Source: DATFYM01 sp035315065 (lineage in GTDB: Bacteria > Acidobacteriota > Terriglobia > UBA7540). Taken from it: 28,832 bases of DNA. This document shows, one piece after another, positions 7,126-14,729 of the stretch; within the stretch, counting starts at the first letter, position 1; each line of letters starts with the position of its first letter. The stretch spans positions 1 to 28,832 of the forward strand of contig DATFYM010000013.1 of assembly GCA_035315065.1 (NCBI GenBank), read 5' to 3'. Both the position numbers and the translations under genes were made by a program. Under the pieces are notes generated by a model. It worked only from the letters and a program-made list of their open reading frames with translations. It made no database searches and was not told where the DNA came from.

Positions 7126-8241
7126 TCACTGGACCAGGCTGGTGAGTTCCAAAAACTTGACTTTCTGCTCCTGCTCCGTGGCGGCCAGAGGCGAGTAGTA
7201 ATAGTAGAAGCTGGCCACCACTCGCGCCTGCGATCCCCGCCGCATGGGGAAGGTAAACGTCTCAGTTTTCGTTTCTTTGGGCGCCAAACGCGTATCCGTT
7301 ACCACCTTGGCACCCTTGACGAATACCAGGGGCTCGCTCTTAAGGACCTCGCCGTTGCGGTCGGCGACGGTGCGGCGGTAGACCCGCTGCTCGCTGAAAT
7401 GCTGCCCCGCGTAGGAGTCGGCGTGGATTTCCAGGATCAACTGACGCACCGGCGACCCGGTGGGCACGTAGTGCCCCGCACCTTGATTGGTCACCTTCAC
7501 CACTACGCGCACCTGGTCGCCGTCGCGCTTGGCGGAGAGGGCGGCCTTAATAGCCTTGTTCAATTGCTGAATGGAATGGCCACCGGGAATCTCGTGCAGA
7601 TTAAGCGTCGCATTGGATTTCAGTACTCGCGGGTCGACCACTTTCCCCTGCACCGAATACATATGGCACGATTGGCACCCTTGCTCCTCCTTCCCGTAGG
7701 TGGTGGCTTTCCACTCTGAATAGGTGGTGAGAACGGAAAAGCCTTGCGAATTCGCATACTCGTGGCAGGTGACGCAGATCAGCGACGAGGTGTGCACGGC
7801 CGAGTAGCGTGTCCCATGAACTGGCGAAACCGCATCCGGATACGGGCCGCTCTTGACCAACGAGAACTCGACCCTGGCTTTCGGGTTGCCGCCGGTGCCG
7901 CCGGTGATGCTGACGTCCTGAACGGAGTGGCAGTAGTCGCAGGTGATCCCTTCCCAGCTCACTTTCTTGACCAGATCCAGATCTCCCAGTTGGACACCGA
8001 TGGGGGAGTGGCAGCCCAGGCAGACCTTGCGGGCCGAGCTGCCGAGGTCCTGCTCTGCCAGTTTCAGGGCATCCTGAAAGAGTCGACTCTCCATGGCGTG
8101 GGCATGGGCCGATTTTTCCCAGCCGTCAAAAATGGCCCGGTGGCAATCGCCGCATACCTCCGCGCTGCTGGGCGGCTTCAGCTCCGTCGCCACCGCCGTG
8201 GCCGAGAAGAACACGAGCAAAACGCAGAAAACTTTAGGCAC
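7126..8241 (-). CDS. Pentaheme cytochrome c (cytochrome c554-like)
   Basis: The 371-residue protein begins with a signal peptide (hydrophobic core VFCVLLVFFSATAVA, cleavage near residue 19). It has five CxxCH motifs, CGDCH (30-34), CLGCH, CDYCH, CVTCH and CQSCH, all in the first 200 residues. The layout, including the SAHAHAM histidines after the first heme, resembles the cytochrome c554/c-prime family. The C-terminal half has no hemes and reads as a beta-sandwich (VRVVVKVTNQGAGHYVPTG). It should be periplasmic and shuttle electrons. The start is GTG at 8241, with GAGG a few bases upstream and the signal peptide immediately after. It is first in the minus-strand run leading to the Rieske and cytochrome b genes, about 200 bases away across a palindromic repeat. 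The physiological acceptor is unknown. Confidence 0.88.
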   Translation of the reverse strand: MPKVFCVLLVFFSATAVATELKPPSSAEVCGDCHRAIFDGWEKSAHAHAMESRLFQDALKLAEQDLGSSARKVCLGCHSPIGVQLGDLDLVKKVSWEGITCDYCHSVQDVSITGGTGGNPKARVEFSLVKSGPYPDAVSPVHGTRYSAVHTSSLICVTCHEYANSQGFSVLTTYSEWKATTYGKEEQGCQSCHMYSVQGKVVDPRVLKSNATLNLHEIPGGHSIQQLNKAIKAALSAKRDGDQVRVVVKVTNQGAGHYVPTGSPVRQLILEIHADSYAGQHFSEQRVYRRTVADRNGEVLKSEPLVFVKGAKVVTDTRLAPKETKTETFTFPMRRGSQARVVASFYYYYSPLAATEQEQKVKFLELTSLVQ

Positions 8242-8335
8242 CGGTACCTCGGTTCTCGCTTCCTTGCTTCGTTGCGACCTGGTCGCCCAACTCTACGCGA
8301 CTTCGGCACTCTTACCCACCCTTACCATGGGTGTC

Positions 8336-8351
8336 TGTGACGTGTATCACA
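8336..8351. promoter_or_regulatory. Perfect CRP/FNR-type operator palindrome
   Basis: TGTGA-CGTGTA-TCACA matches the TGTGA-N6-TCACA consensus of the CRP branch of CRP/FNR regulators at every conserved position. It lies in the divergent gap, 95 bases upstream of the pentaheme cytochrome GTG and 123 bases upstream of the trpB2 ATG. Either gene could be the target, but the respiratory gene is the more usual one for this regulator family. Confidence 0.65.
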
Positions 8352-8474
8352 TTGTAGCGTGCCTGTAAACTGAGTCGCTTGCCGGCCTGCATTCTCGATT
8401 TGCATTCTGTGTTATGCTCTGCCATTCTGACCGCCCAGACCAATGGACGAATTCCACGCGGGTCCCGGAGACTT

Positions 8475-9830
8475 ATGACTCAAAACCGATATACCCTGCC
8501 CGAGCGCGACATTCCGAAATCGTGGTACAACGTCATCCCTGACCTTCCGGCGCCGTTGCCGCCGCCCTTGCATCCAGGCACGGGGAACCCGGCCGGACCG
8601 GAGGATCTGGCCGCGATCTTCCCCATGCAACTGATCGAGCAGGAGGTGACGGCGGCGCCCACGGTTCCGATCCCCGAACCGGTGCTCGACGTGCTTCGCA
8701 TGTGGCGGCCGACGCCCTTGTATCGCGCCCACCGGCTGGAGAAGGCCCTGGCGACCCCGGCGCGCATTTTCTTCAAGTACGAAGGCGTCTCACCGGCGGG
8801 CAGCCACAAGACGAACACCTCAGTGGCCCAGGCGTATTACAACAGCGTTGCCGGCATCAAGCGGATCGCCACCGAGACGGGAGCGGGGCAGTGGGGCAGC
8901 GCGTTGGCCTATGCCTGCAACGTTTTCGGGCTGGAGTGCATGGTCTACATGGTGAAGTGCAGCTACTTCCAGAAACCCCACCGTCGCACCATGATGGAAT
9001 GCTGGGGCGCGAACTGCATCCCCTCACCGAGCGACCGCACCGCCGCCGGGCGGCGGATTCTGGCCGACGATCCCGAGTGCCCGGGCAGCCTGGGAATCGC
9101 CATCAGCGAAGCCGTGGAAGACGCCGCCAGCCGGCCGGACACCAACTACTCCCTGGGAAGCGTCCTGAATCACGTCCTCTTGCACCAGACCATCATCGGC
9201 CAGGAAGCCATCGAGCAAATGAAGCTGGCCGATGCGTTCCCGGACGTTATCATCGGCTGCTGTGGCGGCGGCAGCAACTTTGCGGGCCTGGCATTCCCGT
9301 TCGTCCCTTACAAGGCGGCGGGCAAGGCGATCCGGCTGGTGGGCGTGGAGCCTGCCGCGTGCCCCAGCATGACCAAGGGTGTCTACGCTTATGATTTCGG
9401 CGACAAGAGCGGCATGACGCCCCTGCTGAAGATGGATACGCTGGGGCACGATTTCATTCCGGTGGGAATCCATGCCGGCGGTCTCCGCTATCACGGCATG
9501 GCGCCGCTGGTGAGTCTGCTGCACCGCGAGGGCGTGGTGGAAGCGGTGAGCTATCCCCAACTGAAATGCTTTGAAGCGGCGATAACTTTCTGCCGGGCGG
9601 AAGGAATCATCGTGGCGCCGGAAACGTCGCACGCCGTTTGCTGTGCCGTCGATGAGGCCTTGAAGGCCAAGCAGGAAGGAAAGGAGACGACCATCCTTTT
9701 CAACCTCAGCGGCCACGGTCACTTCGATATGGCCGCCTACGACAAGTACTTCGCCCGCGAACTCACGGACTACGAGCATCCGGAGGAGAAGATCCGCGAA
9801 GCCCTGGAACACTTGCCGAAGGCTTCGTGA
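8475..9830 (+). CDS. trpB2: Tryptophan synthase beta-like protein TrpB2
   Basis: This 451-residue PLP enzyme belongs to the TrpB2 branch (COG1350), recognisable by its long N-terminal region (LPERDIPKSWYNVIPDLP) and overall length, about 50 residues more than canonical TrpB1. The PLP lysine is K112 in SPAGSHKTNTS. The glycine-rich phosphate-binding loop is GGGSN at about 264-268. TrpB2 makes tryptophan from indole and serine (or phosphoserine) and generally does not depend on TrpA. No trpA or other trp gene is present in the window, consistent with a stand-alone role such as indole salvage. The start ATG at 8475 has GGAGA five bases upstream. An in-frame extension to 8379 lacks family features. 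Confidence 0.93.
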   Translation: MTQNRYTLPERDIPKSWYNVIPDLPAPLPPPLHPGTGNPAGPEDLAAIFPMQLIEQEVTAAPTVPIPEPVLDVLRMWRPTPLYRAHRLEKALATPARIFFKYEGVSPAGSHKTNTSVAQAYYNSVAGIKRIATETGAGQWGSALAYACNVFGLECMVYMVKCSYFQKPHRRTMMECWGANCIPSPSDRTAAGRRILADDPECPGSLGIAISEAVEDAASRPDTNYSLGSVLNHVLLHQTIIGQEAIEQMKLADAFPDVIIGCCGGGSNFAGLAFPFVPYKAAGKAIRLVGVEPAACPSMTKGVYAYDFGDKSGMTPLLKMDTLGHDFIPVGIHAGGLRYHGMAPLVSLLHREGVVEAVSYPQLKCFEAAITFCRAEGIIVAPETSHAVCCAVDEALKAKQEGKETTILFNLSGHGHFDMAAYDKYFARELTDYEHPEEKIREALEHLPKAS

Positions 9831-10228
9831 CGATACTGCTTGGAGAGGCACGGTTGGTATTTCTGGGGCCGGGAGGGAAGATCCACACGCCCAAGGGTGG
9901 TCACAATGCCACGGAACTCGACGAAAAGAGCGCTTTGCGTGAGCTGGTGTTGGAGGCGGTTCGCGTCGGGGCAGACTTCATCGAAATGGAGTACAAGGAC
10001 GGGTACGAGGAGATCTGTTTCATGAAGGGTGGGCCGGAATTCGGGTCGGGTTCTGGCTCCTTGCTGAAAAGTTCAAGCGAGCGGGCCAAGGCGCTGCGCA
10101 AGGAGTTGTGGGCGCTGAAGAGGAAGAAGGCGCGAGTTACCGTTGGCGGCGTACAGTACAGGTTGAGCGTGAGTACCTATGATTCCTTCGGCGAGACTGC
10201 CTTCCGGGCCAGGTTACAGCCCATTTGA
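9827..10228 (+). CDS. Unrecognised 133-residue protein coupled to trpB2
   Basis: The frame starts with GTG at 9827, overlapping the trpB2 TGA in a GTGA junction, which indicates translational coupling. The product is soluble and mixed alpha/beta, with an acidic-aromatic centre (FIEMEYKDGYEEICFMKGG), a Gly-Ser linker, a basic helix (RAKALRKELWALKRKKAR) and a C-terminal beta-rich part. I do not recognise the family. The tight coupling suggests either a related function or simple operon packing. Nothing in it indicates a catalytic site. Confidence 0.7.
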   Translation: MTILLGEARLVFLGPGGKIHTPKGGHNATELDEKSALRELVLEAVRVGADFIEMEYKDGYEEICFMKGGPEFGSGSGSLLKSSSERAKALRKELWALKRKKARVTVGGVQYRLSVSTYDSFGETAFRARLQPI

Positions 10229-10425
10229 AGTCAAGATCTGTGAGCAGCGCGTCAGTTCAGATGGTATTTCTGGCGGCTGGAAAGGCAGAAACGACCCGAC
10301 CTGACTAACGCCTGAAGCCAACGGACGAGCTTCGAGGGCATGTAAGGACCGGCGCGGATTTGGCTCGGGAGCTTAACCGAAGTGGCGATCGATGGCCAGC
10401 CTTCCTAATCTCGGGGCCAAGCCCT

Positions 10426-10791
10426 TCACTGCAAAAAGGGGGCGCCGGTCTCCAGAGCTTCTTCCGGTGTCCCCAGCCACTCTCCCGACATGAACACAGA
10501 CGGTTCGTATTTTTCGTGACTGTAAGTGTAAAAATCCATGCTCCATGCCTTGGGCTCCCTCAAGCTGCCCATGTAACGCAAGCGGCACAGGTGCATCGGC
10601 TCCGGCGTGCCCGGCTCCTCGACATCGATATAGCAGCAGTGTCCGCGGAAGCGCACGCGCACCTGCGAAGCCTTCTCCGGGACAATCTTTGCCGCGTGTT
10701 TCAGGATGCGCTGGCGTGTCTCGTCTTGGAGCAAGGGAGGGATTTTTTGCCCGCCGCTGCGGGGATCGAACACCCACATTCGTCTCGGCAT
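10426..10791 (-). CDS. Conserved-looking hypothetical protein, 121 residues
   Basis: The minus-strand frame encodes a compact protein with many aromatic residues and no long hydrophobic stretch. It starts MPRRMWVFDPRSGG and includes a segment with clustered Arg and Cys/His (VRVRFRGHCCYIDVEEPG). The centre (HLCRLRYMG) and end (WSMDFYTYSHEKYEPSVF) read like real beta strands. Residue composition is natural, unlike the frames on the opposite strand. No function can be assigned. A palindromic repeat separates it from the divergent addB gene. No clear Shine-Dalgarno sequence precedes the ATG at 10791. Confidence 0.6.
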   Translation of the reverse strand: MPRRMWVFDPRSGGQKIPPLLQDETRQRILKHAAKIVPEKASQVRVRFRGHCCYIDVEEPGTPEPMHLCRLRYMGSLREPKAWSMDFYTYSHEKYEPSVFMSGEWLGTPEEALETGAPFLQ

Positions 10792-10841
10792 GGAGAAAGA
10801 GTATCACCGTGGGCGCGCCAAAGAAACAGGATTCGTCACGA

Positions 10842-10934
10842 GTTTGGAGTGCGGCAGCTTGCTGCCGCTTTCTCTTCTGTGCCGGGATTTGCCACGGAGG
10901 AGGCAAAGCGGCAGCAAGCTGCCGCACTCCAAAC
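10842..10934. repeat. Palindromic element sharing its core with the MITE at 3573-3704
   Basis: Perfect 30-bp inverted arms (10842-10871 and 10905-10934) surround a 33-base centre. The sequence TTGGAGTGCGGCAGCTTGCT and its continuation GCCGCTTT are identical to the inner part of the arms of the element at 3573-3704, but the outer GGTAGTGTCC end is absent and no target duplication is visible. It lies between two divergent genes and could form a strong hairpin in either transcript. Confidence 0.8.
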
Positions 10935-10994
10935 CTGCCGTCGTTGAATTGATGTCGCCTTGAACCATGAGATAGACTGCTGAGGGGGAGGGTC

Positions 10995-13900
10995 GTGACC
11001 GACCGTCGGGTTTTCATTTCCGCATCCAACCAGCGGCGCCTGGAAAAGGCGTCCGAATACTTCGAGTCGCTGCCCGAAGATTCGGAAGTACTCGTGCTGG
11101 CGGCAACTCGCGGCGCTGCCGACGATTTCGTGCGCGCCTGCTGCCGCACCCGGCCGGGACTTTACGGCGTCCACCGGTTCACGGCAACGCAGTTCGCATC
11201 CACGCTCGCAACCGAACTTATGGCCGAGCGCGGCTTGGCGCCGGTTGGCGACCTCAGCGCGGTGGCCCTCGCGGCCCGCAGCATCCAGGCCTGCCGCGAA
11301 GCTAAGCAATTGCCCTACTTCGAGCCGGTAGCCGATACGGCCGGGCTGACCAGGGCGCTGGCGTCAACGCTGAATGAGTTGCGCCTGGCGGGAATCGCGG
11401 CAGAGAGCCTCGTGGCCGCCGGGGCGCCGGGACAAGACCTCGCCCACCTGCTCGCTCGCCATGAACGGGAGCTCGAGGCAAGATCGCTGGCGGACCTGGC
11501 CACGCTTTTCCGCCTCGCGGTCGAGGTGGCATCAAGCTCCGCCGATCGGCTGGTCGGCTTGCCGACACTTCTGCTCGACGTTCCCATCGACTCGCGTTTG
11601 AAGGAAGACTTGGTCGGTGCCGTCCTCCGGAAGTCGCCCTCCGTTTTCGCGACCGCGATCGCCCACGACACCCGAACCATCAAAGCCCTGGAAGATCTGC
11701 TCGGCGTCGATGGCGGAGATCTGGGCCGCGACCTTCCCCTTTTCGCAGCCCATCAGGGCGAGCTCATCAAAGACGAGCGGGACTGCTCCCAGCCGCGGCC
11801 GGACGAGTCTTCGCTCGACCGCGTTCGCCGCTGCGTGTTTTCCACCGAAGCGCAGCCGCAGAACCCTCTGGACGAGAGTGTCGAGTTCTTCTCCGCCGCG
11901 GGCGAAGGACTGGAATGCGTCGAGATCGCCCGGCACATCCGGGTCCTGGCGGGGCAAGGCGCCACCTTCGACCGCATGGCGATTCTGCTCCGCGATCCTG
12001 ATACTTACCTGCCGCTGGTGGAAGATGCCCTGCGCCGCGCCGGAGTTCCCGGGTACTTCACGCGTGGCACGATTCGGCCCGACCCGGCGGGTCGCGCCTT
12101 CCTGGCCCTGCTGGATTGCGCGCTGGAGCGACTCTCGGCCTCGAAGTTTGCCGAGTACCTCTCACTCGGGCAGGTGCCGGCGCCAGACCAATCGGGAGCG
12201 CCACCGAATCCGCGCGGCCTCTGGGCGCCGCCGGAGGACGAGGTCGTGGCGCCGATGGTTCCAGCGGCCGAGACTCTTGCCAGCAGCGAACCCGGCTCGG
12301 CCAGTCCCGCAGCGGGGCGTGTGGCCACGACTAAAGACCTCAACCCAGAGGTCACTGAGGCTTCACAGAGGGAACAGAGAAGGAAGCCTGGTCTTGGTCC
12401 TCTCCGTGAACTCCGTGAGCCCTCTGCGTCCTCTGTGTTGACCTCTTCTTCGCGCGCCGCGGAGGATCTCGATCCCCGTGCTACAGAGGGGACCGAACGG
12501 AGCGACGAATCACAGGTCTCGGAGGCCAGCGAAACGGACGAATCCGCGGTTATCGCCGGGACTCTGCGAACTCCTTTCGGATGGGAGCAACTTCTGATCG
12601 ATGCGTCCGTGATCGGCGGCAAGGAGCGATGGGCAAAGCGTCTCGGCGGCTTAGAAGCGGAGTTCCGGCTGCGCCTGGAAGCGATCGAGGATGGCGACAG
12701 CACGCAGCGAGCGCACCTGGAGCGGCAACTGGCGCGGCTGAAAAACCTGGAGCAGTTTGCGCTGCCCCTCATCGACCGGCTCGCCTCCTGGCCGCCGCAG
12801 GCCTGCTGGGGCGAGTGGCTGACTCATCTTCAGCAGCTTGCCGAGAGTGCGCTGCGCAGCACGGAGTCGGTTCTCTCGCTGTTGAGCGAACTGGCGCCGA
12901 TGGAAGAGGTGGGACCGGTGAGCCTGAACGAGGTCCGCCGGGTGCTGACGGAGCGGCTCAGCTTCCTCCGCCGCGAGCCGCCGCAGCGGCGCTATGGCCG
13001 GGTCTTTGTGGGCACTATCCCTGAGTCGGGCGGCCGATGCTTCGATTTTGTTTTTCTGCCCGGCCTCGCCGAGGGCATCTTCCCGCGCAGAACCAGCGAG
13101 GACCCGCTGTTGCTCGACGAGTACCGCCAGCAGATTTCAAATCTCAAATCTCAAATCTCAAATCCCAAATCCCCAATTCCAAATCTCCAATCTCAAACCT
13201 CAAATTCCAAGTCCCAGCAGATTTCAAATTTCAAATCTCAAATCTCGAATCTCAAATCCCAAATCCCAAATTTCCGATTCGTCTCCGGAGAACCGCCGGT
13301 CGCTCTCCCCGCACTGATCACCAAGGACGACCGCGTCGCGAAAGAAAGATTGCTGCTGCGCGCAGCCGCCGGTGCCGCCCGCTCCCGGCTTTATGCTTCC
13401 TACCCCCGTGTCGATACCGGCCAGGGGCGGTCGCGGGTGCCGTCGTTTTATGCCCTTGAGATACTGCGGGCGGCGGAGGGAACCTTGCCGCCGCTCGGCG
13501 AGCTCGAGAAGCGGGCGTCAGAACGTACCGAATCGCTGCTGGGCTGGCCCGCCCCAAAGGATCCGGCGGAGGCCATCGACGACGCCGAGCACGACCTCGC
13601 TCTGCTCGCGCCGTTGCTGCGCAAGCCGGCTGCCGAGGTTCGCGGGCAGGGACGATACCTGATCCTCGAAAATCCCTGCCTCGCGCGGTCGCTGAAATCC
13701 AGGCGCGACCGGTGGAGCAAGAAGTCGTGGAACTACGCCGACGGCATCGTGGACGCCGGCGCGCGGGTTAAGGAGTTGCTCGCCGGGCAGCGGCTGATGG
13801 CGCGCCCATACTCGCCAAGCGCGTTGCAACACTATGCGGCCTGTCCTTACCAATTCTTGCTCTATGCCATTCACAGAATTCAGGAGCGCGAAGAAGCGGT

Positions 13901-14729
13901 GGCCATCGAACGGCTGGATCCGCTGACGCGTGGGGCGCTCTTCCACGAGACGCAGTTCCGTCTGTTCAAGCAACTGCGCGACGCGGGTTTGCTGCCCATC
14001 GACGATAGCAACCGAGAGATGGCGACGCTCCTTGCCGATCAGGTGCTAAAGGAGGTCGCCGACAAGTACAAGGAGGAGCTGTGGCCGGCGATCGAGCGCG
14101 TTTGGGACAGCGAGGTGGACGACCTGCGCACTGACCTGCGCGGATGCATCCGCCAGGTGGCGGTGACGCACCAAGGATGGACGCCCGAGCACTCCGAGTT
14201 CGCCTTTGGACTTCCGGTAGGGCCGGACCGCGACCCGGAAAGCAATCCGGAGCAGGTGGTGATCCTGGACGGCGTGCGGCTGCGCGGCTCCATTGACCTC
14301 GTCGAGCGCGACCCGGCACGCGACGTGCTGCGAGTGGTCGATTACAAAACCGGCAAGGCGCCCGCGGCGGCGCCCGTCTCCGTGGGCGGAGGCGATCTCT
14401 TGCAGCCCGTTCTCTACGCCCTGGCAGCGGAGAAGTTGCTGGGTAAGAAAGTGGAGTCCGGAGTGCTGTTCTACGCGACGCAGCGTGGAAATTACGTGGA
14501 GCACGAGATTCTCGTTTCTCCCGACTCGCGGAAGAGGATCGAGCTGGTGGTCGACACGATTGACGCAGCGGTGGAGAACGCGTTCCTGCCCGCGAATCCC
14601 AAGCCGGGCGCTTGCGAGATCTGCGACTACCGCCCGGTTTGCGGTCCCTACGAAGAGACAAGGACCAGGCACAAGCCCCAGGACCGGCCGGAACTGGAGG
14701 CTCTCAACAACCTGCGGTGCCAGCCATGA
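10995..14729 (+). CDS. addB: AddB-like subunit of the AddAB helicase-nuclease
   Basis: The 1244-residue protein is the B subunit of an AddAB (RexAB) double-strand-break resection complex. The N-terminal helicase-like part lacks an evident Walker A motif, so it is probably an inactive helicase fold that scans for Chi. The C-terminal RecB-type nuclease domain has a D in LRGSIDLVE (about 1095-1103) and D-Y-K in RVVDYKTGK (about 1114-1119). The cysteines of the AddB iron-sulfur cluster are C950 (ACPYQF) and C1207-x2-C1210-x5-C1216. The start is GTG at 10995 with GAGGGGGAGGG upstream. It overlaps addA by four bases (ATGA). It is oddly interrupted by two in-frame, repeat-derived insertions at about residues 449-484 and 713-762. 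Confidence 0.88.
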   Translation: MTDRRVFISASNQRRLEKASEYFESLPEDSEVLVLAATRGAADDFVRACCRTRPGLYGVHRFTATQFASTLATELMAERGLAPVGDLSAVALAARSIQACREAKQLPYFEPVADTAGLTRALASTLNELRLAGIAAESLVAAGAPGQDLAHLLARHERELEARSLADLATLFRLAVEVASSSADRLVGLPTLLLDVPIDSRLKEDLVGAVLRKSPSVFATAIAHDTRTIKALEDLLGVDGGDLGRDLPLFAAHQGELIKDERDCSQPRPDESSLDRVRRCVFSTEAQPQNPLDESVEFFSAAGEGLECVEIARHIRVLAGQGATFDRMAILLRDPDTYLPLVEDALRRAGVPGYFTRGTIRPDPAGRAFLALLDCALERLSASKFAEYLSLGQVPAPDQSGAPPNPRGLWAPPEDEVVAPMVPAAETLASSEPGSASPAAGRVATTKDLNPEVTEASQREQRRKPGLGPLRELREPSASSVLTSSSRAAEDLDPRATEGTERSDESQVSEASETDESAVIAGTLRTPFGWEQLLIDASVIGGKERWAKRLGGLEAEFRLRLEAIEDGDSTQRAHLERQLARLKNLEQFALPLIDRLASWPPQACWGEWLTHLQQLAESALRSTESVLSLLSELAPMEEVGPVSLNEVRRVLTERLSFLRREPPQRRYGRVFVGTIPESGGRCFDFVFLPGLAEGIFPRRTSEDPLLLDEYRQQISNLKSQISNPKSPIPNLQSQTSNSKSQQISNFKSQISNLKSQIPNFRFVSGEPPVALPALITKDDRVAKERLLLRAAAGAARSRLYASYPRVDTGQGRSRVPSFYALEILRAAEGTLPPLGELEKRASERTESLLGWPAPKDPAEAIDDAEHDLALLAPLLRKPAAEVRGQGRYLILENPCLARSLKSRRDRWSKKSWNYADGIVDAGARVKELLAGQRLMARPYSPSALQHYAACPYQFLLYAIHRIQEREEAVAIERLDPLTRGALFHETQFRLFKQLRDAGLLPIDDSNREMATLLADQVLKEVADKYKEELWPAIERVWDSEVDDLRTDLRGCIRQVAVTHQGWTPEHSEFAFGLPVGPDRDPESNPEQVVILDGVRLRGSIDLVERDPARDVLRVVDYKTGKAPAAAPVSVGGGDLLQPVLYALAAEKLLGKKVESGVLFYATQRGNYVEHEILVSPDSRKRIELVVDTIDAAVENAFLPANPKPGACEICDYRPVCGPYEETRTRHKPQDRPELEALNNLRCQP
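12341..12446. repeat. Dispersed palindrome inside addB (CTCTGTG family)
   Basis: Imperfect inverted arms at about 12341-12382 and 12399-12446 are built of the CAGAGG/CCTCTGTG words seen in the intergenic foldback at 2063-2178. The reading frame stays open through it and yields a Ser/Glu/Arg/Pro-rich, probably disordered stretch (about addB residues 449-484). It lies inside a longer low-complexity linker at about residues 415-515. Confidence 0.7.
13132..13280. repeat. In-frame CAAATCT tandem array inside addB
   Basis: About 150 bases consist almost entirely of seven-base units CAAATCT/CAAATCC/CAAATTC and variants. They translate into about 50 residues of SN(L/F)KSQI-type repeats. The array sits between DEYRQQ and ITKDDRVAKERLLLRA, a stretch that is normally nearly continuous in AddB/RexB proteins. 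It has no stop in the coding frame. Its AT-rich composition contrasts sharply with the flanking GC-rich gene. Confidence 0.9.

Noticed and set aside
13132..13280. Possible CRISPR array or minisatellite
   Set aside because: The units are seven bases without unique spacers, so this is a microrepeat inside addB, not a CRISPR array.
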